Source: Tepidiphilus sp. J10 (lineage in GTDB: Bacteria > Pseudomonadota > Gammaproteobacteria > Burkholderiales > Thiobacillaceae). Taken from it: 46,765 nt of DNA. The notes beneath the pieces are model-generated. The model searched no databases, was not told the DNA's origin, and saw only the letters and a list, made by a program, of their open reading frames with translations. Positions 17,081-25,381 of this stretch are shown piece by piece; position 1 is the stretch's first letter; each line of letters begins with the position of its first letter. The stretch covers positions 1 through 46,765 of the forward strand of contig CAMDGQ010000033.1 of assembly GCA_945897955.1 (NCBI GenBank). Reading direction: 5' to 3'. The translations under genes and the position numbers were made by a program.

Positions 17081-17086
17081 ATCATA
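17081..17086 (-). promoter_or_regulatory. Candidate -10 for the nine-gene envelope-signalling run
   Basis: TATGAT on the minus strand, 37 bases upstream of the first SH3 gene, in the short divergent gap to the permease gene. No good -35 hexamer is present at normal spacing, so an activator or another sigma factor may be needed, or this is chance. Confidence 0.28.
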
Positions 17087-17140
17087 GCAAGGCCACGCCA
17101 CCCGCACTCGGCCAGAAACGGCGGTAGTAATATCAAACCC

Positions 17141-17935
17141 ATGAACTTCTTCACCAATTTCCTCAACCGACGCGGCGCAGCCTTGCTGGCTACCTGGCGA
17201 ATCTGGCGCGATACCCTTCAGTTTGCCGCTCGTGCCATCATCATCGCTTGCTCCCCATCCGCCTACAACAGCGCCACGCGCACGGTGGTAATGAAGCAGA
17301 TCTACTTCACGGCAGTGCAGATTCTGCCCGGATTCACTTTGTTCGCGGCATTGCTTTCTTTCGTGCTGATCCAGATCGTAGTCACAACTGCGGCGCAATT
17401 CGGGCTGTCGGATTACGCACTCGAAGTGTCCATGCGCTTGCTGGTGCTGGAACTGCTGCCGTTGATCACAGCGCTGTTCGTGGCATTGCGCTCAAGTTCC
17501 GCAATCAATACCGAAGTGGCCTTGATGAAGATAAACGGCGAAATCGAAGCGCTTGAAAGCGCCAGTGTCGACACCATGCGCCTCGAATTCATGCCGCGTG
17601 TCATCGGAGGCATGATCTCGGTCCTCGCACTCACTGCCGTCACCAGTGTGCTGGCGCTGATCCTGGCCTATCTCGCGGTATATGGCCTGCAAACCTGGAG
17701 CCTGCCGGATTTCAATCGCGTCATGGGCAAGGTGTTCGATAACGCCGTGCTGGTTGGCATCATCCTGAAGAGTACGGTCTTCGGCCTTGCGGTCACTGTT
17801 ATCCCGGTCGCCGAAGGTCTGGCGACTCCCAGAAAACTGTTCATGGCCCCTATTTCCGTTCTGCGCGGCATGGTTCGTCTGTTCTTCGCACTGATGCTGA
17901 TTGAAGTCGCATCCCTGGCTTTCAAATACATTTGA
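17141..17935 (+). CDS. MlaE-family ABC transporter permease (orphan)
   Basis: 264 residues, the usual MlaE/YrbE length. An N-terminal amphipathic segment (MNFFTNFLNRRGAALLATWR) and about five membrane helices are seen, with the family loop TEVALMKINGEIEALES and the conserved end VLRGMVRLFFALMLIEVASL. Such permeases move phospholipids between inner and outer membrane with an MlaF ATPase and MlaD substrate protein. Neither lies in this window, so it is either an orphan or its partners are elsewhere. I chose the ATG at 17141 because the open frame upstream runs into the divergent SH3 gene. The surrounding outer-membrane and protease genes fit an envelope role. Confidence 0.85.
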   Translation: MNFFTNFLNRRGAALLATWRIWRDTLQFAARAIIIACSPSAYNSATRTVVMKQIYFTAVQILPGFTLFAALLSFVLIQIVVTTAAQFGLSDYALEVSMRLLVLELLPLITALFVALRSSSAINTEVALMKINGEIEALESASVDTMRLEFMPRVIGGMISVLALTAVTSVLALILAYLAVYGLQTWSLPDFNRVMGKVFDNAVLVGIILKSTVFGLAVTVIPVAEGLATPRKLFMAPISVLRGMVRLFFALMLIEVASLAFKYI

Positions 17936-18043
17936 TGACTCACATGGCATCGGCAGCATGGGGACACATTCACACCTCTGCGGCAACGCCTTGTTTACGC
18001 CTCCAATACCAGTTTCACCCCCTGCGGCAGTACGTCTGAGCGA

Positions 18044-18072
18044 TTTATTCGTCAATTCGCCTCCGGCATAAT
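18044..18072 (+). promoter_or_regulatory. Candidate promoter for the YeeE pair
   Basis: TTTATT (18044-18049), a 17-base spacer and CATAAT (18067-18072), about 107 bases before the TTG start at 18179. The -10 matches five of six consensus bases; the -35 is weak. The 243-base gap from 17936 to 18178 otherwise shows nothing clear. Confidence 0.33.
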
Positions 18073-18178
18073 CCCCTGCTTGCCGCAGAACTTTGCCGCA
18101 TCCTCACAACTCTGATCGGTTTATCCATCTAGCTCGCTTCCCGTATTACGCTCACCACGCTTCAATCTGGAGAAAAAT

Positions 18179-18733
18179 TTGGACTGGCTTTACCACCCCT
18201 GGCCCTGGTATGTGGCGGGCCCACTGATTGGCCTGATGGTTCCGGTAATGTTGTTCATCGGTAACCGTTCGTTCGGCATTTCCAATAATTTGCGTCATCT
18301 TTGTGCAATAACGCAGCCACCGAATGTCGATGTCGATTTCTTTCGCTACAACTGGAAGGAACATATCTGGAGCCTGGTTTTCGTCATCGGGACAGGATTG
18401 GGCGGATTTCTCGCCGGCGTGGTGTTCGCCAATCCGGACCCGGTGAATTTGAGTCAGGCTGCACAAGATATGTTGCTGGCCTGGGGGTTTACACAACCCG
18501 GGACTTTTCTGGTGCCTGACGAGTTGTTCCATACCAGTGTGCGCAATTTCACATTTCTGTTCGCTTCCGGCGTTCTGGTCGGTTTCGGCACGCGTTATGC
18601 CGGTGGCTGCACATCCGGCCATGCGATAACCGGCTTGTCTACACTGCAATTGCCGTCTCTCTATGCCGTGCTGGGCATCTTCGCGGGCGGCTTGTTCTCG
18701 TCCTGGATTCTGGTACCCAGAATGTTGAACTGA
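18179..18733 (+). CDS. YeeE/YedE-family transporter half, first of a split pair (TTG start)
   Basis: 184 residues, membrane protein of the YeeE/YedE (thiosulfate or sulfur-compound uptake) family. The family signature [21 protein letters not shown] is at about 138-158, with Cys144 in the conserved position used in sulfur-substrate transfer. The TTG at 18179 is preferred: GGAGA lies at the right distance and the next ATG would delete part of the first membrane helix ([19 protein letters not shown]). The second half-gene follows after 10 bases. Together with fccAB upstream it suggests handling of reduced sulfur compounds; the substrate is inferred. Confidence 0.85.
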   Translation: MDWLYHPWPWYVAGPLIGLMVPVMLFIGNRSFGISNNLRHLCAITQPPNVDVDFFRYNWKEHIWSLVFVIGTGLGGFLAGVVFANPDPVNLSQAAQDMLLAWGFTQPGTFLVPDELFHTSVRNFTFLFASGVLVGFGTRYAGGCTSGHAITGLSTLQLPSLYAVLGIFAGGLFSSWILVPRMLN

Positions 18734-18743
18734 GGATAGTTTC

Positions 18744-19163
18744 ATGACGCGTTATCTCCCCTATCTGCTGGTTGGTGTCCTGTTCGGTTTTGTCCTGATC
18801 AAGTCGGAAGCTGCCTCTTGGTATCGCATCCAGGAGATGTTCCACTTCCAGAGTTTTCATATGTTCGGGATCATGTTTTCGGCTATCGCCACAGCCTTTG
18901 TAAGCACCCAGATCATCAAGCGCATGGGCAGCCACAAGGCGCTGGATGGCCAGGTCATCGAGATACCGGACAAACCTGCGGGTCGGGTCAGCTACATCGC
19001 GGGAGGTGTAGTGTTCGGCTTGGGCTGGGGCTTGATCGGACTGTGTCCGGGGCCGGTATTCGCGCTCGCCGGCGCGGGCTCGGTTGGTGCGATTGTGGTA
19101 CTGGCCGGCGCCCTGCATGGCACCTGGCTATATGGCGCGCTGAAGCAGTACCTGCCGCATTAA
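18744..19163 (+). CDS. YeeE/YedE-family transporter half, second of the pair
   Basis: 139 residues, about four membrane helices. The signature GLGWGLIGLCPGPVFALAGAG (about 92-112) contains Cys101 in the LCPGP motif, the partner of the GGCTSGHA motif in the first gene. The pair therefore reproduces the two repeats of a full-length YeeE in separate polypeptides. GAGGATAG gives a weak ribosome site before the ATG. It ends before a 111-base gap carrying the promoter of the SCP2-like gene. Confidence 0.87.
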   Translation: MTRYLPYLLVGVLFGFVLIKSEAASWYRIQEMFHFQSFHMFGIMFSAIATAFVSTQIIKRMGSHKALDGQVIEIPDKPAGRVSYIAGGVVFGLGWGLIGLCPGPVFALAGAGSVGAIVVLAGALHGTWLYGALKQYLPH

Positions 19164-19194
19164 TTCGATTAACCCGCCCATTACCAGGCTTTTT

Positions 19195-19223
19195 TTGACA
19201 GTACCCGACGTGCGGGCTAACCT
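19195..19223 (+). promoter_or_regulatory. Candidate sigma-70 promoter for the SCP2-like gene
   Basis: TTGACA (19195-19200), perfect -35, a 17-base spacer and TAACCT (19218-19223) as a weak -10, 51 bases before the ATG at 19275. Confidence 0.4.
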
Positions 19224-19274
19224 TGCCGCCGTTTTTTCGAGTGTATGTTTCCGCACTATTTGGAGGAGAGCACG

Positions 19275-19778
19275 ATGCGTATGATTTCCCTTGCCCTGGC
19301 CGCTGTTGGCCTGGTTTCCCTGACCGCTCAGGCGGCCCCCCTGATGTCTGCTGAATGGGCCGCACAAGCCTGTCAGTCGTGGAATAACAACCCTGTTCTG
19401 ACCGATGAACTGGCCGAGAAATGGATCAAGAATGACAAGGGCCGCGGCTACAAGGTCATGCATATGTATCGGACCGACTGCGGTGAAGCAAGCAAGATCG
19501 AGATGACCATCTCCGCCAAGAACGGCAAGGCCATGTGTACTTACGCCGGCAAGATCCAGCACAGCACGCTTGACCTGGAGTCAGACTATCTGATGCACGC
19601 TGAAACCAAGCGCTGGAAGGAAATGGGCGCCGGCGAGTACGGCCCGATGCGCGCCATGATGTTCGGACGCCTGAAGTTTGAAGGCCCCAAGGGCGAGGCC
19701 ATGCGAGTCATGGGCCCGTTCGAGCAGTTCCTGTTGATCCCCGGCAAAGTGCATGGTGACGAATCCTGTCCGAAGTAA
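19275..19778 (+). CDS. Exported SCP2-like (sterol/lipid-binding fold) protein
   Basis: 167 residues from the ATG at 19275, chosen for GGAGGAGA directly upstream and the signal peptide starting there (MRMISLALAAVGLVSLTAQA-A). The mature part, KIQHSTLDLESDYLMHAETKR onward through MMFGRLKFEGPKGEAMRV and FLLIPGKV, resembles the SCP2 sterol-carrier fold. Two cysteines (about 35 and 76) could form a disulfide. Periplasmic SCP2-like proteins are found near sulfur-oxidation genes in related bacteria, but their ligand is unknown. Ends just before a strong terminator. Confidence 0.7.
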   Translation: MRMISLALAAVGLVSLTAQAAPLMSAEWAAQACQSWNNNPVLTDELAEKWIKNDKGRGYKVMHMYRTDCGEASKIEMTISAKNGKAMCTYAGKIQHSTLDLESDYLMHAETKRWKEMGAGEYGPMRAMMFGRLKFEGPKGEAMRVMGPFEQFLLIPGKVHGDESCPK

Positions 19779-19792
19779 TCGTCCGCATGCCC

Positions 19793-19825
19793 AAAAAACC
19801 CGCTCTAAGACAGCGGGTTTTTTTT
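19793..19825 (+). terminator. Intrinsic terminator after the SCP2-like gene
   Basis: AAAAAACCCGCT paired with AGCGGGTTTTTT, loop CTAAGAC, T-run of eight. It closes the YeeE/SCP2 unit before pgi. Confidence 0.92.
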
Positions 19826-20004
19826 CGCCCGGTTTTGCCCGCCGACCAACCGCAACCCCATGAATCAGACCGTGGGAATACCTCGCCCTTGATGGACGGT
19901 GAGCGAGTCGAACCAAGCCCCCGCCAGCCGCCCTCGTTATACTGTCGTCGATTCGCTGCGAACTGCTGCGCACGTAATTTCCGAACTACTACCGCGATTT
20001 CACC

Positions 20005-21648
20005 ATGCCCGACCTGACTTTATCCCCCGCCTGGAAAGCACTGAAAGAAGAACGCAAAGCCTGGAAAGGCCTGCATCTGCGCGACCTGTTCGCCAAGGAC
20101 AAAAAACGCGCCGAGCGCTTTTCCATGCAACTGGACGACCTGTTGCTGGATTATTCCAAGAACCTGATCCGACCGCAGACCTTAAAACTCCTGCTGAAAC
20201 TTGCCGGTGAACGCGGGGTGGAATCGTTGCGCGACGCGATGTTCGCAGGTGAAAGAATCAACCTGACGGAAGGTCGCGCGGTATTGCATACCGCGTTGCG
20301 TAACCGTGGCGAACAGCCGGTAATGGTTGATGGCCATGATGTGATGCCGGATGTGCGCGATGTGCTGGCGCGCATGCGTGCTTTTGCCGACCGTGTTCGC
20401 ACCGGCAAGTGGAAGGGCTTCTCCGGCAAGCCGATCACTGATGTCGTGAACATCGGCATTGGGGGCTCCGATCTGGGCCCGGCAATGGCCTGCCTGGCGT
20501 TACGTTCCTATGGCGGCAACATCAACGCGCACTTCGTTTCCAACGTCGACCCGAGCCATTTGCATGACACGCTGGAAGATCTCGATCCGGCGACAACATT
20601 GTTCATCGTTGCATCGAAAACCTTCACCACCCAGGAAACCCTGCTCAACGCAAGCGCCGCGCGTACCTGGCTGCTGGATGCTGCGAAAAAGGACATGAAG
20701 GCAGTTGCAAAACATTTTGTTGCGGTATCGACCAACGAAACCGCCGTGCATGAGTTCGGTATCGACACAGCCAACATGTTCGGCTTCTGGGACTGGGTAG
20801 GTGGCCGTTATTCGCTCTGGTCCGCAATTGGTCTGCCCATCGCGCTGTTTATCGGAATGGACGAGTTCGAGGAACTGCTCTCCGGCGCCTACGATATGGA
20901 TGAACATTTCAGAACAGCACCGCTAGCGGAAAACATGCCGGTGGTTCTGGCTTTGCTAGGCATCTGGTACAACAATTTCTGGGACGCCCAGAGCTACGCC
21001 GTGCTGCCCTATGAACAGCGCCTGAGCCGGTTTGCTGCCTACTTGCAACAACTTGACATGGAGAGCAATGGCAAGAGCATTACCCGCTCCGGCAAACCGG
21101 CCAGGGTTTCCACCGGCCCGGTGCTGTTCGGCGAACCAGGAACCAATGGCCAACACGCTTTCTACCAACTGATCCACCAGGGTTCCAAATTGATCCCTTG
21201 TGATTTTCTGGCAGGTGCGGAATCGCACAACGATGTCAATGGTCAGCATGCCGTGTTGCTGTCCAATTTCCTGGCACAGACCGAAGCGCTGATGCGGGGC
21301 AAGACCGGCGAAGAAGTCGCCAGTGAATTGACGGCTTCCGGCATGAACAAAGCGGAAATCAAAGCACTGCTGCCGCACAAGATATTCCCCGGCAACCGCC
21401 CCAGCAACACCTTGCTGTATCGCAAGTTAACGCCACGCACTCTGGGACGCCTGATCGCGCTCTACGAACACAAGGTCTTTGTCCAAGGTGCGATCTGGGA
21501 TGTGAATTCCTACGATCAATGGGGTGTCGAACTAGGCAAGCAACTGGCCAAGGCCATATTGCCTGAATTGACCTCCAAGGCCGCCAGCAACGCCCATGAT
21601 TCATCGACCAATCGTCTGATTGCCCGCTTGCGTGCAACAACAGACTAG
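20005..21648 (+). CDS. pgi: Glucose-6-phosphate isomerase
   Basis: Interconverts glucose 6-phosphate and fructose 6-phosphate in the cytoplasm. 547 residues, as expected. Conserved blocks: [17 protein letters not shown] (phosphate binding), [11 protein letters not shown], the family signature [18 protein letters not shown], the catalytic region [22 protein letters not shown] with the ring-opening histidine, and the C-terminal signature [18 protein letters not shown]. It is alone between two terminator-bounded units. The 179 bases upstream show no obvious promoter. Confidence 0.98.
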   Translation: MPDLTLSPAWKALKEERKAWKGLHLRDLFAKDKKRAERFSMQLDDLLLDYSKNLIRPQTLKLLLKLAGERGVESLRDAMFAGERINLTEGRAVLHTALRNRGEQPVMVDGHDVMPDVRDVLARMRAFADRVRTGKWKGFSGKPITDVVNIGIGGSDLGPAMACLALRSYGGNINAHFVSNVDPSHLHDTLEDLDPATTLFIVASKTFTTQETLLNASAARTWLLDAAKKDMKAVAKHFVAVSTNETAVHEFGIDTANMFGFWDWVGGRYSLWSAIGLPIALFIGMDEFEELLSGAYDMDEHFRTAPLAENMPVVLALLGIWYNNFWDAQSYAVLPYEQRLSRFAAYLQQLDMESNGKSITRSGKPARVSTGPVLFGEPGTNGQHAFYQLIHQGSKLIPCDFLAGAESHNDVNGQHAVLLSNFLAQTEALMRGKTGEEVASELTASGMNKAEIKALLPHKIFPGNRPSNTLLYRKLTPRTLGRLIALYEHKVFVQGAIWDVNSYDQWGVELGKQLAKAILPELTSKAASNAHDSSTNRLIARLRATTD

Positions 21649-21664
21649 CGAAAACAGAAATTCT

Positions 21665-21673
21665 TGCTAGAAT
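21665..21673 (+). promoter_or_regulatory. Extended -10 promoter candidate for the lipoprotein gene
   Basis: TGCTAGAAT is an extended -10 (TGn plus TAGAAT), about 80 bases before the lipoprotein ATG. The -35 is poor. The leader downstream holds TCAACATGTTGA (21717-21728), a perfect 12-base palindrome, overlapping TTGATCAA. Confidence 0.4.
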
Positions 21674-21753
21674 GCTGCCCGTTAGCGCAATCGCTACCCG
21701 TGAAACCCGCTAGCAATCAACATGTTGATCAACACTTTTAAGGAATTACACAA

Positions 21754-21984
21754 ATGAAATATACCGTCCTGCTCGCCGCTCTCCTGGCTTTCTCCCTGTC
21801 TGCCTGTGGCAAAAAAGAAGAAGCCCCGGCTCCGGCTCCCGAAGTCGCCGCTCCGGCTCCTGAAGTTGCTGCCCCGGCTCCCGCCGCTCCGGCTGATGCT
21901 GCCGCTCCGGCTGCCGATGCTGCTCCGGCTCCTGCCGATGCCGCTGCTCCGGCTCCCGCCGACGCTGCTGCACCCGCCAAGTAA
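21754..21984 (+). CDS. Small Ala/Pro-rich lipoprotein
   Basis: 76 residues. Signal peptide with lipobox LSAC (Cys18), then GKKEE and a tail of about 55 residues made almost only of Ala, Pro, Asp and Glu in imperfect repeats (APAPEVA, ADAAAPAP). Ser/Lys after the cysteine are not Asp, so outer-membrane sorting is possible. The repeat tail is probably an extended spacer across the periplasm or wall. TAAGGA provides the ribosome site and a clean terminator follows 16 bases after the stop, both signs of a real, expressed gene. Function unknown. Confidence 0.82.
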   Translation: MKYTVLLAALLAFSLSACGKKEEAPAPAPEVAAPAPEVAAPAPAAPADAAAPAADAAPAPADAAAPAPADAAAPAK

Positions 21985-22000
21985 TATCCGGCAAGCAAGA

Positions 22001-22028
22001 AAACCGGCCTTCGGGCCGGTTTTTTTTC
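22001..22028 (+). terminator. Intrinsic terminator with TTCG loop
   Basis: AAACCGGCC-TTCG-GGCCGGTTT followed by a T-run; a very stable tetraloop hairpin 16 bases after the lipoprotein stop. Confidence 0.94.
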
Positions 22029-22124
22029 GTCTTTACATCCCCCCCTTGATCGTTTGCCTTAATTTCGACAACGCTGTCGGAGTCTCCCCTGTGCCACTGA
22101 GCCTCTGGCGCCATGCATCGCACA

Positions 22125-22137
22125 TAAAGCATTGATT
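22125..22137. promoter_or_regulatory. IHF-binding-site match
   Basis: The minus strand reads AATCAATGCTTTA, an exact match to WATCAANNNNTTR. It lies 17 bases upstream of the -24/-12 promoter, where IHF commonly bends DNA to bring an enhancer-bound activator to sigma-54 polymerase. Confidence 0.5.
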
Positions 22138-22154
22138 TATATGAATTAAGCAGC

Positions 22155-22171
22155 CTGGCACACATTCTGCA
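22155..22171 (+). promoter_or_regulatory. Sigma-54 (-24/-12) promoter of the PEP-CTERM gene
   Basis: CTGGCACACATTCTGCA has GG at 22157-22158 and GC at 22169-22170 with exactly 10 bases between them, the invariant sigma-54 spacing, plus the TGGCAC block. The start would be near 22182, giving a 20-base leader with GGAGG at 22193-22197. PEP-CTERM genes are known to be controlled by RpoN with the PrsK/PrsR system in some Betaproteobacteria. Confidence 0.75.
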
Positions 22172-22202
22172 TAGAACCATGCAACTAGACATGGAGGCTG
22201 TT

Positions 22203-23003
22203 ATGAACAAGATGCTGATGCACTCAATGATCCTTGCCGGAACCCTGGTCTCGGCAACTGCCCAGGCCATCACGATTGACGGAGCGCTTAATGATTGGGG
22301 GCTGCACCAAACAGGTCAGGCCAGCGATTGGATCCCCGATCCCGGCCTTGTTACCGATGCAAGTCAATACTCCATCGAAGATCAGACCGGCGGCTCAGGC
22401 GTTCGCCTGTTTCCCGGCTGGGGCGGACAGACCTACGACGCAGAGGCGCTCTACGTTCATCTCACCAGCAGCCACCTTTATCTCGCCCTGGTGACCGGAT
22501 TGTCACCCAACACACCTAACAATCCCGCCGGCAACAGTTACGGCCCGGGAGATTTCGCAATCGACTTCGGCCAGAATGGAAGTTACGAATTCGGCGTCGA
22601 AACCCTTGGCGCCAATGCAGGCAAGGTGTATCGGGTTGCCGCGTGGGAGTATGGCTTGTGGGATGTCGGTAGCAACTACAACCCGGCGAATCCTGACCTC
22701 CTGCATCCCACCTCGATCAAGACAGGTAACGAAGTAGGCGTCGGCAATCTGGTTTACACGAGTACACCCTTCGCAAATATGGGGGTCAATACCGGCGACA
22801 GCCACTATGTCATCGAGGCGGCTATTCCCCTGAGTTCCTTCGCCGGATACTCTGGCAAATTCGATGTTCACTGGACAATGAATTGCGCCAACGACTGGAT
22901 CATGGCGGACCCCGACCTGACCGTACCGGAACCAGGCACCCTGGCCTTGATACCGTTGGGGCTGTTCGGCCTGCTGGCCTTGCGCAGACGTAAATCCGCT
23001 TAA
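22203..23003 (+). CDS. PEP-CTERM sorting-domain protein
   Basis: 266 residues. GGAGG five bases upstream fixes the ATG at 22203. Signal peptide MNKMLMHSMILAGTLVSATAQA, then a beta-rich domain starting ITIDGALNDWG, which looks like an extracellular carbohydrate- or cellulose-binding type (CBM9-like) fold, and a classic C-terminal sorting signal: VPEPGT, hydrophobic helix LALIPLGLFGLLAL, then RRRKSA. Exosortase (XrtA/EpsH) would cleave at PEP and release or attach the protein at the surface, usually linked with exopolysaccharide and floc formation. No exosortase gene is in this window. A sigma-54-type promoter precedes it. Confidence 0.92.
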   Translation: MNKMLMHSMILAGTLVSATAQAITIDGALNDWGLHQTGQASDWIPDPGLVTDASQYSIEDQTGGSGVRLFPGWGGQTYDAEALYVHLTSSHLYLALVTGLSPNTPNNPAGNSYGPGDFAIDFGQNGSYEFGVETLGANAGKVYRVAAWEYGLWDVGSNYNPANPDLLHPTSIKTGNEVGVGNLVYTSTPFANMGVNTGDSHYVIEAAIPLSSFAGYSGKFDVHWTMNCANDWIMADPDLTVPEPGTLALIPLGLFGLLALRRRKSA

Positions 23004-23009
23004 CCGGAC

Positions 23010-24164
23010 TTAACCGAGCATGACTTCGATTCGCCGCACTGCTTCCTGAATCCGTGCCAGGGAAGTGGTGTAGGCGAAGCGAACATTATGGTTCGCTCCA
23101 TGTGAACCAAAATCCGTTCCCGGAGTAATGGCGACACCCGCATCCAGCAGCAAGCGTTCACACAGCGCTTCAGAACTCATCCCGAAACGGCTGACATCAG
23201 CGTAGCAGTAGAACGCGCCTTGCGGCGCGACTTTTACCTCAAAACCCAGCCGCGCCAACTCCGGCAACAAGGCATCTCGCCGGCGCTGCAACTCCGCCTT
23301 GCGTTGATCGAGCAGCACGCGCGTATCGGCGGCCAGCGCCACCAGCGCCGCATGCTGCGACATGGTTGTAGCGGAGAGAAAAATGTTCTGCGCCAGCTTG
23401 TCGATACTCGGCAGCAACATTTCGGGAATCAACATCCACCCCAGACGCCAGCCGGTCATCAGGAAGTATTTCGAAAAACTGTTGAGCACCAGAACGTCTT
23501 CGCCCAGGTTCGCCGCACTTGGCGGCGAAGTGTCATAGACCAGCTCGTGATAGATCTCGTCGACGATCAGCCAGGCATTGCGTGCACGCGCTTCGGCATG
23601 GATCGCGGCAAGTTCCTGCGGAGCGATCAATGTGCCGGTCGGATTGCCCGGATTGGCCACCAGTACGCCGCGCGTGCGCGGCCCCCAGTGGCGGGCGACC
23701 AACTCGGCGGTGAGTTGATAACCAGTCTCCGGACCGACCGGAATGCCCACCGCGCGGGCCTCCACCAGACGAGCGAAATGTCGATTGCACGGATAGCCGG
23801 GATCCGCGAGCAAAATTTCATCGCCCGGATTGAACAATGCCGCCATTGCCAGCAGCAATGCACCGGATGCGCCGGGTGTCACGCAAACCCGAGCGGGCGC
23901 GACATCAAGGTCGTAGCGCAAGCCGTAATAGTCCGCGATTGCAGTGCGCAGGGCCGGCATGCCGAGCGCCGGGGTGTAATGGGTATGTCCGGCGCGCAGA
24001 GCAGCGATACCCGCTTCGACAACAGGCTCCGGCGTAGCGAAATCCGGTTCCCCGACCTCCATGTGGATGATGTCGCGCCCGGCCGTTTCCAGCTCGCGCG
24101 CTCGCGCCAGGATCGCCATGACGCGGAACGGCTCGATGTCGTTGGCGCGCCGGGCGGGATTCAT
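23010..24164 (-). CDS. Class I/II pyridoxal-phosphate aminotransferase
   Basis: 384 residues. Fold-type I motifs in order: THYTPALGMPALR, VTPGASGALLLAM, NPGNPTGTLI, VDEIYHELVY (Asp202, Tyr205), the PLP lysine in SFSKYFLMTGWRLGW (Lys232) and the substrate-carboxylate arginine in NHNVRFAYTTS. It probably transaminates an amino acid with 2-oxoglutarate; the exact substrate (aspartate, alanine or other) cannot be read from sequence. Last gene of the typA-mtfA-thioredoxin run, 11 bases after the thioredoxin stop. Convergent with the PEP-CTERM gene at 6 bases. Confidence 0.92.
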   Translation of the reverse strand: MNPARRANDIEPFRVMAILARARELETAGRDIIHMEVGEPDFATPEPVVEAGIAALRAGHTHYTPALGMPALRTAIADYYGLRYDLDVAPARVCVTPGASGALLLAMAALFNPGDEILLADPGYPCNRHFARLVEARAVGIPVGPETGYQLTAELVARHWGPRTRGVLVANPGNPTGTLIAPQELAAIHAEARARNAWLIVDEIYHELVYDTSPPSAANLGEDVLVLNSFSKYFLMTGWRLGWMLIPEMLLPSIDKLAQNIFLSATTMSQHAALVALAADTRVLLDQRKAELQRRRDALLPELARLGFEVKVAPQGAFYCYADVSRFGMSSEALCERLLLDAGVAITPGTDFGSHGANHNVRFAYTTSLARIQEAVRRIEVMLG

Positions 24165-24175
24165 CTCAAGTGGGC

Positions 24176-24556
24176 TTACAGATGTTCTGAGATGAACTCA
24201 CGCACGAAATGCTCCGGCTTGGCGCTATGAAAACGCGCCACTTCCTCGCCGTTCTTGAACAGCAACACAGTGGGAAAACCGCGCGCGCCGTAACGACCTG
24301 CCAGCTTCATGTTTTCGTCTTCATCAACTTCGACCTTGGCCAGCTTGATCCTGCCGGCGAACTCGGGAATCACCTTGGCCAGCACCGGCGTCAGAAAATG
24401 GCAGGGGCCGCACCATTCCGCCCAGAGATCGACCATGACCAGATGCTGGTGCGAGGCTTCTATGACATCGCGTTCAAAGTGGTGCAGGTCGGTATCGAAA
24501 ATGCATTGATCCTTGCAGAGGTTTTCATGTTTGTGATCATGATGTTGCAGCGTCAT
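24176..24556 (-). CDS. Thioredoxin-family protein with His/Cys-rich N-terminal extension
   Basis: 126 residues. The thioredoxin fold has the active site WCGPC (48-52), the cis-proline loop GFPTVLLFKNGE, and the usual KVEVDEDENMKLAGRYG stretch. The first 18 residues (HHDHKHENLCKDQC) add four histidines in six positions and two extra cysteines, a likely metal-binding or redox-sensing tail absent from ordinary thioredoxin. No signal peptide, so cytoplasmic. The start overlaps the mtfA stop by 4 nt (ATGA). It may serve the MtfA zinc site or handle metal stress; this is inference. Confidence 0.9.
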   Translation of the reverse strand: MTLQHHDHKHENLCKDQCIFDTDLHHFERDVIEASHQHLVMVDLWAEWCGPCHFLTPVLAKVIPEFAGRIKLAKVEVDEDENMKLAGRYGARGFPTVLLFKNGEEVARFHSAKPEHFVREFISEHL

Positions 24557-25365
24557 TGGGTATCCATTCCTTGCAAAAACGGCATCAACCGGATTAGCGG
24601 ATCCTGCCTGTAATACTGGCGCATCTGGCCATAGACCGCCGGATAAGTCTCGAACAAGACATCCGGCGCTTCAAAGAAATACTCGCTCAGCACGGCAAAA
24701 AACTCGGCCGGACTTTCGCAGGCGTACGGGTCGATTTCGGGGTCTTCGTCCGCATCGACGCGCCGACAAAAATCAGCATAGGCCGCACTGAAGACTTCCG
24801 CCCAGGCTTCGATCGACATGCCCGAATGCAGCGCAGGCAATCCATCCACCGCACCATTGCGCATATCCAGCTTGTGGGCGAATTCGTGGATCACCACGTT
24901 GTAGCCCTGGCAGTGGCCGGAAGCGGCGACATCGTCGAGCGACAGCACCAGCGGCCCGCCTTCCCAGGCCTCGCCGCTCAAGGGATGCCGCACCCGATGC
25001 ACGATGCCGAAATCGTCGGTAATTTCGCGATCCGGCACGAATTCGCCGGGATAAAGCACGATTTCCCGCCAACCGGGGTACACCGAATGGCCCAGATTCA
25101 GAACCGGCAGCGCCGCCTGCAACGCGATGGCAGCGCGCATGTGAGCATCCAGCACCGCACCGGAAACCGGCGTCAAAGCTTTATCCGCCAGCAATTGTTC
25201 GGCCAAGCCGCGCAAGGTTGCGATATCCGCTTCCGACAGGCCGAAAAAAAGTGGCAGGGCCAGTGTCGAAGACACCGCTTGCTGCCACTCCGCGTCCGAA
25301 ACCGGGCGCTCAACGCCCGGTTCTGATCGAGCAAAGAGCGTGTTCCAGAACCCCGCCACAAACAC
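24553..25365 (-). CDS. mtfA: MtfA-family zinc-dependent peptidase
   Basis: 270 residues. The catalytic HEFAHKLD (His160, Glu161, His164) and the downstream conserved segment SPAEFFAVLSEYFFEAPDVL match MtfA, which in E. coli binds and inactivates the glucose-PTS repressor Mlc. No signal peptide. The start at 25365 is GTG behind GGGGAG; no closer ATG keeps the normal N-terminus. It follows typA by 16 bases and overlaps the thioredoxin gene by 4 nt. No Mlc-type ROK repressor was seen in the window (the ROK gene at 43150 is a kinase), so its target here may differ. Confidence 0.92.
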   Translation of the reverse strand: MFVAGFWNTLFARSEPGVERPVSDAEWQQAVSSTLALPLFFGLSEADIATLRGLAEQLLADKALTPVSGAVLDAHMRAAIALQAALPVLNLGHSVYPGWREIVLYPGEFVPDREITDDFGIVHRVRHPLSGEAWEGGPLVLSLDDVAASGHCQGYNVVIHEFAHKLDMRNGAVDGLPALHSGMSIEAWAEVFSAAYADFCRRVDADEDPEIDPYACESPAEFFAVLSEYFFEAPDVLFETYPAVYGQMRQYYRQDPLIRLMPFLQGMDTQ

Positions 25366-25381
25366 ACTCCCCGATCCCGAG

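Noticed and set aside
18560-18640. A GG-N10-GC pattern (TCGGCACGCGTTATGCC) resembling a -24/-12 promoter
   Set aside because: It lies inside the conserved YeeE coding motif and lacks the rest of the consensus; treated as coincidence.
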